The notes below the pieces were generated by a model, which saw only the letters and a program-made list of their open reading frames with translations, was not told the DNA's origin and made no database searches. Shown in pieces: positions 61,701 to 64,000 of a DNA stretch of 64,000 nt. Position numbers and translations under genes: made by a program. The stretch comes from CADEDV01 sp964437415. GTDB lineage: Bacteria; Bacteroidota; Bacteroidia; Chitinophagales; Chitinophagaceae. The stretch lies in assembly GCA_964437415.1 (NCBI GenBank), contig CAYTGN010000007.1, positions 62,001-126,000 of the forward strand, read 5' to 3'. Every line of letters starts with the position of its first letter. The first letter of the stretch is position 1.

Positions 61701-62733
61701 AGGAACTCCAGTTGTGACCACTGTCAATACAGCTATTGCACCCGGAGCAACGGCCAATGTCACTTTGAACACCGGAACATCCGCTGTGGCCACAAGTAGT
61801 CTGCGTGTTTATACACATACCCCTGTTGGAGCCAGCGGCACCGGCGACCAGTATCTCGTAAATGATACGATTACAAAACAAATATCAGTTGTATCTACGG
61901 TAACCGCCGAGTCCATTAGTGAGGATTTTGAAGGTGCTACCTTCCCGCCTTCTGGCTGGGGAGTTTCTAACCCGGATGTGAGTACAACATGGCAAAAGGC
62001 CGGAACCGGCTTCAATAGCACGGGTTCTGCCCAAATCAGAAACTTTATCTATAGCCCTGCTGACAAGCAGGTTGACAGGCTGTTCTCTCCAGTTCTGAAT
62101 TACAATGCCGTTGACTCAGTAAAACTCACTTTTGATATATCTGCAGCAGCAAGGGTTTACTCCGGCATAGCAGGCAATACACAGGTGGATACACTGACCG
62201 TTATGTTCACCAGGGATTGCGGCAACAGCTTCACTACTATTTATAAGAGATGGGGTGTTGACCTGCAAACACTGCCGATTAATGCGAACTATCCGCAAAC
62301 GACTGAGTTCACTCCCGGAAGCTCCAATCTTTGGAGAAGTGTATTGATTGACCTGACAGCACAGGCAGCACCAAACGGTCCGTTGCAGGTGGTGTTTCAG
62401 AACACAGCTAATAATGGCAACAACATTTATATTGACAATGTGAACCTGAGCACACGGACTGTTCCGTCTAACCTGAGAACAGACGGCTATGTGATATTCC
62501 CGAATCCGTTCCGGGACATATTTACCGTATGGCATTGGCAACAACCCTCTGACCTTCGCTTCATTGCTGTTTACAACAGCTCCGGCCAGATGGTATGGAG
62601 AAAAGAGTTCGGAACCAACGCCGGCAAACAAGTTGAGGTTGACCTGACAAAGAATGCAGCCGGCACTTATATCGTAAGAATGGGTTATACAAGCGGTAAA
62701 GCTGACGTGGAAGTGAAAGTGGTTAAATACTGA
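58762..62733 (+). CDS. Secreted M43 (pappalysin-type) metalloprotease with three CARDB/choice-of-anchor-J repeats and T9SS sorting domain
   Basis: A 1323-residue secreted protease. Translation must start at the TTG at 58762: the next in-frame ATG lies beyond the signal peptide (KKFTFPAFIVFTIIFQ...TFAQ). The catalytic domain has HEAGHYFNLYH at 260-270 and a Met-turn region near MYQNFMDY. From about 370 onward a CARDB-like domain plus a choice-of-anchor-J-like module is repeated three times. The repeat starts are spaced 287-288 residues (about 478, 765, 1053), each with FE.TTFPP-like openings and DWGN..IDNINI ends. Residues 1240-1323 (VIFPNPFRDIFTVWHW...) form a type A T9SS C-terminal sorting domain. 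Confidence 0.93.
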   Translation: MKKFTFPAFIVFTIIFQALITETFAQSRYQNTGVTKQINAAAQSEKCGTMEWLNGAFRRYPEYQAQFQVNERRLAEFVNRKIEEQKNNPQARTQSTIYIPVVFHVVLNAAGQAAITDAMIQAQLDTLNRDFAGVNGDSTNIPAEFQAVRGHGNIQFCLAQRTPIDLPTNGIVRVTSNTVSSGPGGSDPVKSTAAGGSDTWDATRFFNIWVCNLPGILGYATFPPGAPGGSGLAEQGVVVLAQSLPGGTAAPYNKGRTLTHEAGHYFNLYHIWGDQNCGNDQVADTPTQSDETFGCPSGNLAAGCGSPNPPGRMYQNFMDYTDDGCMTMFTNGQNVRSEASITLFRASLLTSNGCTPPAPAAGNDSRISAIITPANGLSTGCTSVTPVVTIQNLGTNTLTSATINVRLNGGGPITANWTGSLVQGATQNVTLAPINLPTVGAYTLQVHTTLPNGQVDAVPSNDTATVSFSRVAQSAIPVSHDFETQFLPPGWSVVNPDAGETWGWFAPGAGGSVAAGSIDNYFYNAPGAIDDIRTNVVNTTGLLATDSIWVTFDLAHKNYPGQDDRLQVVVSTDCGATFNVIWEKAGAQLATAGSSTAPYYSPVANDWVNQRASIGQNLFGGGQIIVGFRNVNDWGNVVWIDNINIDLKPRKDLAAQAIVRPNLTECGPFAPSLTVRNNGGETITAFKTGYTVNNGAPVIQTHNITLVPGATTTVTFANITLPTGTNTIRLFCADPVSGNPGVDTETGNDTLTRTVLVPPVLNNLTEGFEGTTFPPANWLRLNPNNDAITWVRASPGRNSGFSAFIDNWTFNTFGRFDMLQTPGINTNGADSLIISFDVAHRPYPGALDRLRVLVSNNCGASFTSVYSKQGDVGPNGLATGAATTGNFVSPQANEWRRERVAVGAPVLGASALIHFENLSDWGNNIFIDNINIVPRFKRDLQVLDVSPLVYCSSPIAPVATVFNNGTEAVTSYSISYTIGTGTPVVTTVNTAIAPGATANVTLNTGTSAVATSSLRVYTHTPVGASGTGDQYLVNDTITKQISVVSTVTAESISEDFEGATFPPSGWGVSNPDVSTTWQKAGTGFNSTGSAQIRNFIYSPADKQVDRLFSPVLNYNAVDSVKLTFDISAAARVYSGIAGNTQVDTLTVMFTRDCGNSFTTIYKRWGVDLQTLPINANYPQTTEFTPGSSNLWRSVLIDLTAQAAPNGPLQVVFQNTANNGNNIYIDNVNLSTRTVPSNLRTDGYVIFPNPFRDIFTVWHWQQPSDLRFIAVYNSSGQMVWRKEFGTNAGKQVEVDLTKNAAGTYIVRMGYTSGKADVEVKVVKY

Positions 62734-62746
62734 TCCTTCTTCCCAT

Positions 62747-62784
62747 AAACAAATAAGCCCCTCCCCCGAGGGGCTTATTTGTTT
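62747..62784 (+). terminator. Strong intrinsic terminator after the M43 protease gene
   Basis: A 17-bp perfect stem (AAACAAATAAGCCCCTC and its complement) with a 4-nt CCCC loop, with an A-run on one side and a T-run on the other, lies 13 bp past the stop. It separates the protease gene from mqnE, and its right arm overlaps the likely mqnE -33 region. Confidence 0.9.
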
Positions 62785-62796
62785 TCAGCATTCGCC

Positions 62797-62804
62797 TAAC
62801 TTTG
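62797..62804 (+). promoter_or_regulatory. -7 promoter element for mqnE
   Basis: TAACTTTG, an exact TAnnTTTG match, 15 bp before the ATG at 62820. A TTTG (62778-62781) lies upstream in the terminator arm with a 15-nt gap, rather short for -33. The in-frame TTG at 62802 falls inside this element and is not a start. Confidence 0.5.
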
Positions 62805-62819
62805 CAGGAACAATTTTGT

Positions 62820-63998
62820 ATGACTACCCTTCACCATCTCACCGGCCCTGTTAGCGAAAAAAACCTGTTGCCCGGTTTAAAGAAAATTGCAGAAAAAGTC
62901 GAAGCCGGAGAACGTATCACCGATGAAGAAGCGCTGTTGCTATTTGAAAAAGCAAGCCCCGGTTTTGCTGCAAGCCTTGCCAATTTCATCAGGGAAAAAA
63001 AACATGGTGACATCACTTACTTCAACCGCAACTTTCATATCGAGCCTACCAATGTCTGTGTGTTCAGTTGCAACTTCTGCTCATATAGCCGTCTCTATGC
63101 GAAAAGAGAGGACGGGTGGGAACTAAGCATTGACCAGATGCTGCACATGGTAAAAAAATACGACGGCAAACCCATAACCGAAGTGCATATAGTTGGCGGA
63201 GTGCACCCCAAAATGACCCTGCAATTTTTTGCCGATTTGCTCAAAGCCATTAAAGCCCACCGGCCTGAACTCCACATTAAGGCCTTCACAGCCGTAGAGT
63301 ATGATTATATGTTCCGTAAAGCAAAAATAAGTGTGGAAGAGGGGCTCAGGTTTTTGATTGATGCCGGGCTTGACAGCATTCCCGGCGGTGGCGCCGAAAT
63401 TTTTCACCCGGAGATACGTCGGCAAATATGTGCGGATAAAGTGGACGCAAATGGCTGGCTTCATATTCATGAAACTGCTCACCGCTCAGGTCTTCATTCC
63501 AATGCGACCATGCTCTATGGCCATATTGAGAAATATGAACACCGGGTGGATCATATGCGAAGATTACGGGAGTTGCAGGATAGAACAGGCGGTTTCAATA
63601 CATTCATACCTCTCAAATTTCGCAACAAGGACAACGACATGAGCCATGTGCCGGAAAGCACTGTCGCTGAAGACATGAAGATGTATGCCATTGCCCGCAT
63701 TTATCTCGATAATTTTCCGCACCTGAAAGCTTACTGGCCGATGCTAGGAAGACAAAATGCACAACTGTCACTTTCGTTTGGCGTCAACGACATAGATGGT
63801 ACGATTGATGATAGTACAAAAATTTATTCCATGGCCGGATCAGAAGAACAAAACCCGGCTATGAGCACAGCCCAATTAGTAACACTCATCAAACAGGCTA
63901 AAAGGCAACCCGTGGAACGAGATACCCTCTATAACAGTATCAGGGATTACAGCAATATTGACGTCAAAGAAATTGAGCTAAACCCGCTATTAAATTAG
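62820..63998 (+). CDS. mqnE: Aminofutalosine synthase MqnE
   Basis: Radical-SAM enzyme that joins adenosylmethionine to an enolpyruvyl benzoate to make aminofutalosine in the futalosine route to menaquinone. The cluster cysteines are C80-x3-C84-x2-C87 in TNVCVFSCNFCSYSR. Also visible are EVHIVGGVHPKMTLQFF, GLDSIPGGGAEIFHPEIR and the C-terminal LSLSFGVNDIDGTIDD. The ATG at 62820 gives 392 residues; the upstream TTG at 62802 lies within a promoter element. The stop is at 63998, two bases from the window end. Other mqn genes are not visible. Confidence 0.95.
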   Translation: MTTLHHLTGPVSEKNLLPGLKKIAEKVEAGERITDEEALLLFEKASPGFAASLANFIREKKHGDITYFNRNFHIEPTNVCVFSCNFCSYSRLYAKREDGWELSIDQMLHMVKKYDGKPITEVHIVGGVHPKMTLQFFADLLKAIKAHRPELHIKAFTAVEYDYMFRKAKISVEEGLRFLIDAGLDSIPGGGAEIFHPEIRRQICADKVDANGWLHIHETAHRSGLHSNATMLYGHIEKYEHRVDHMRRLRELQDRTGGFNTFIPLKFRNKDNDMSHVPESTVAEDMKMYAIARIYLDNFPHLKAYWPMLGRQNAQLSLSFGVNDIDGTIDDSTKIYSMAGSEEQNPAMSTAQLVTLIKQAKRQPVERDTLYNSIRDYSNIDVKEIELNPLLN

Positions 63999-64000
63999 GC

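Noticed and set aside
61252..61881. 209-codon minus-strand frame in the M43 protease gene
   Set aside because: Cys/Ser-rich translation of the repeat region on the wrong strand; repeats explain the long frame.
62802..62819. Six extra N-terminal codons for mqnE from a TTG
   Set aside because: The TTG is part of the TAACTTTG promoter element; the ATG at 62820 fits the family start.

Overview
The window looks like ordinary chromosome of a Bacteroidota bacterium, most probably family Chitinophagaceae (inference). The grounds are: Bacteroidota-type promoters (TAnnTTTG just upstream of many starts), weak Shine-Dalgarno signals, PorW/SprE and a type IX secretion (T9SS) cargo protease with a C-terminal sorting domain, a DUF5686 outer-membrane protein, bacillithiol genes, futalosine-route menaquinone synthesis (MqnE) and a base composition in the mid-40s % GC by eye. 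I see no rRNA, tRNA, CRISPR array, insertion sequence, phage gene or toxin-antitoxin pair, and no gap over about 240 bp between genes.

Layout. 1-10.96 kb: a cut-off lipoprotein, sucC, a cation/proton antiporter, ftsY-rimO, then a minus-strand block (NUDIX, YfiT-like DinB protein, FKBP, an orphan ABC ATPase, GNAT, fbp) and, divergently, aspartokinase. 11-15 kb: an L,D-transpeptidase fused to a TonB-C-like domain, hppD, and divergent purK. 15-21.3 kb: a tripartite RND efflux operon lying between purK and purE. 21.3-29.5 kb: a beta-propeller-like lipoprotein, then a minus-strand run of bshC, an SMP-30-like protein, a DadA-like FAD oxidoreductase, a Gfo/Idh/MocA oxidoreductase, a PqqB-like MBL lipoprotein and a 4-hydroxyproline 2-epimerase. 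29.6-43 kb: sterol-desaturase-like membrane protein, GNAT, trhO, DUF5686, penicillin acylase, lemA with an HtpX-like protease, pcm, DUF2200, GNAT and DoxX. 43-48 kb: phosphohexomutase, DUF2279, and a compact overlapping cluster (short coiled-coil membrane protein, bactofilin, AtpZ-like, AtpI-like, SprT-like). 48-64 kb: porW/sprE-pbp1A, ppk1, a coiled-coil membrane protein, a nucleoside transporter, a 1323-residue M43 protease and mqnE.

Themes. Envelope biogenesis is prominent (PBP1A, L,D-transpeptidase, bactofilin, PorW, DUF5686, RND pump, T9SS protease). Thiol and protein repair appear as BshC, a YfiT-like protein and Pcm. A partial hydroxyproline catabolic route is suggested by the epimerase plus the FAD oxidoreductase. 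No transcriptional regulator was recognised in the 64 kb.

No clearly new defence or mobile system is present. The points most worth a second look are the L,D-transpeptidase/TonB-C fusion, the ATP-synthase-leader genes detached from atpB, the orphan hydroxyproline cluster, the three ~287-residue repeats of the M43 protease, a terminator that overlaps the end of ppk1, and a Pho-box-like direct repeat upstream of ppk1. Several apparent TTG starts fall inside promoter TTTG elements and were moved to downstream ATGs.
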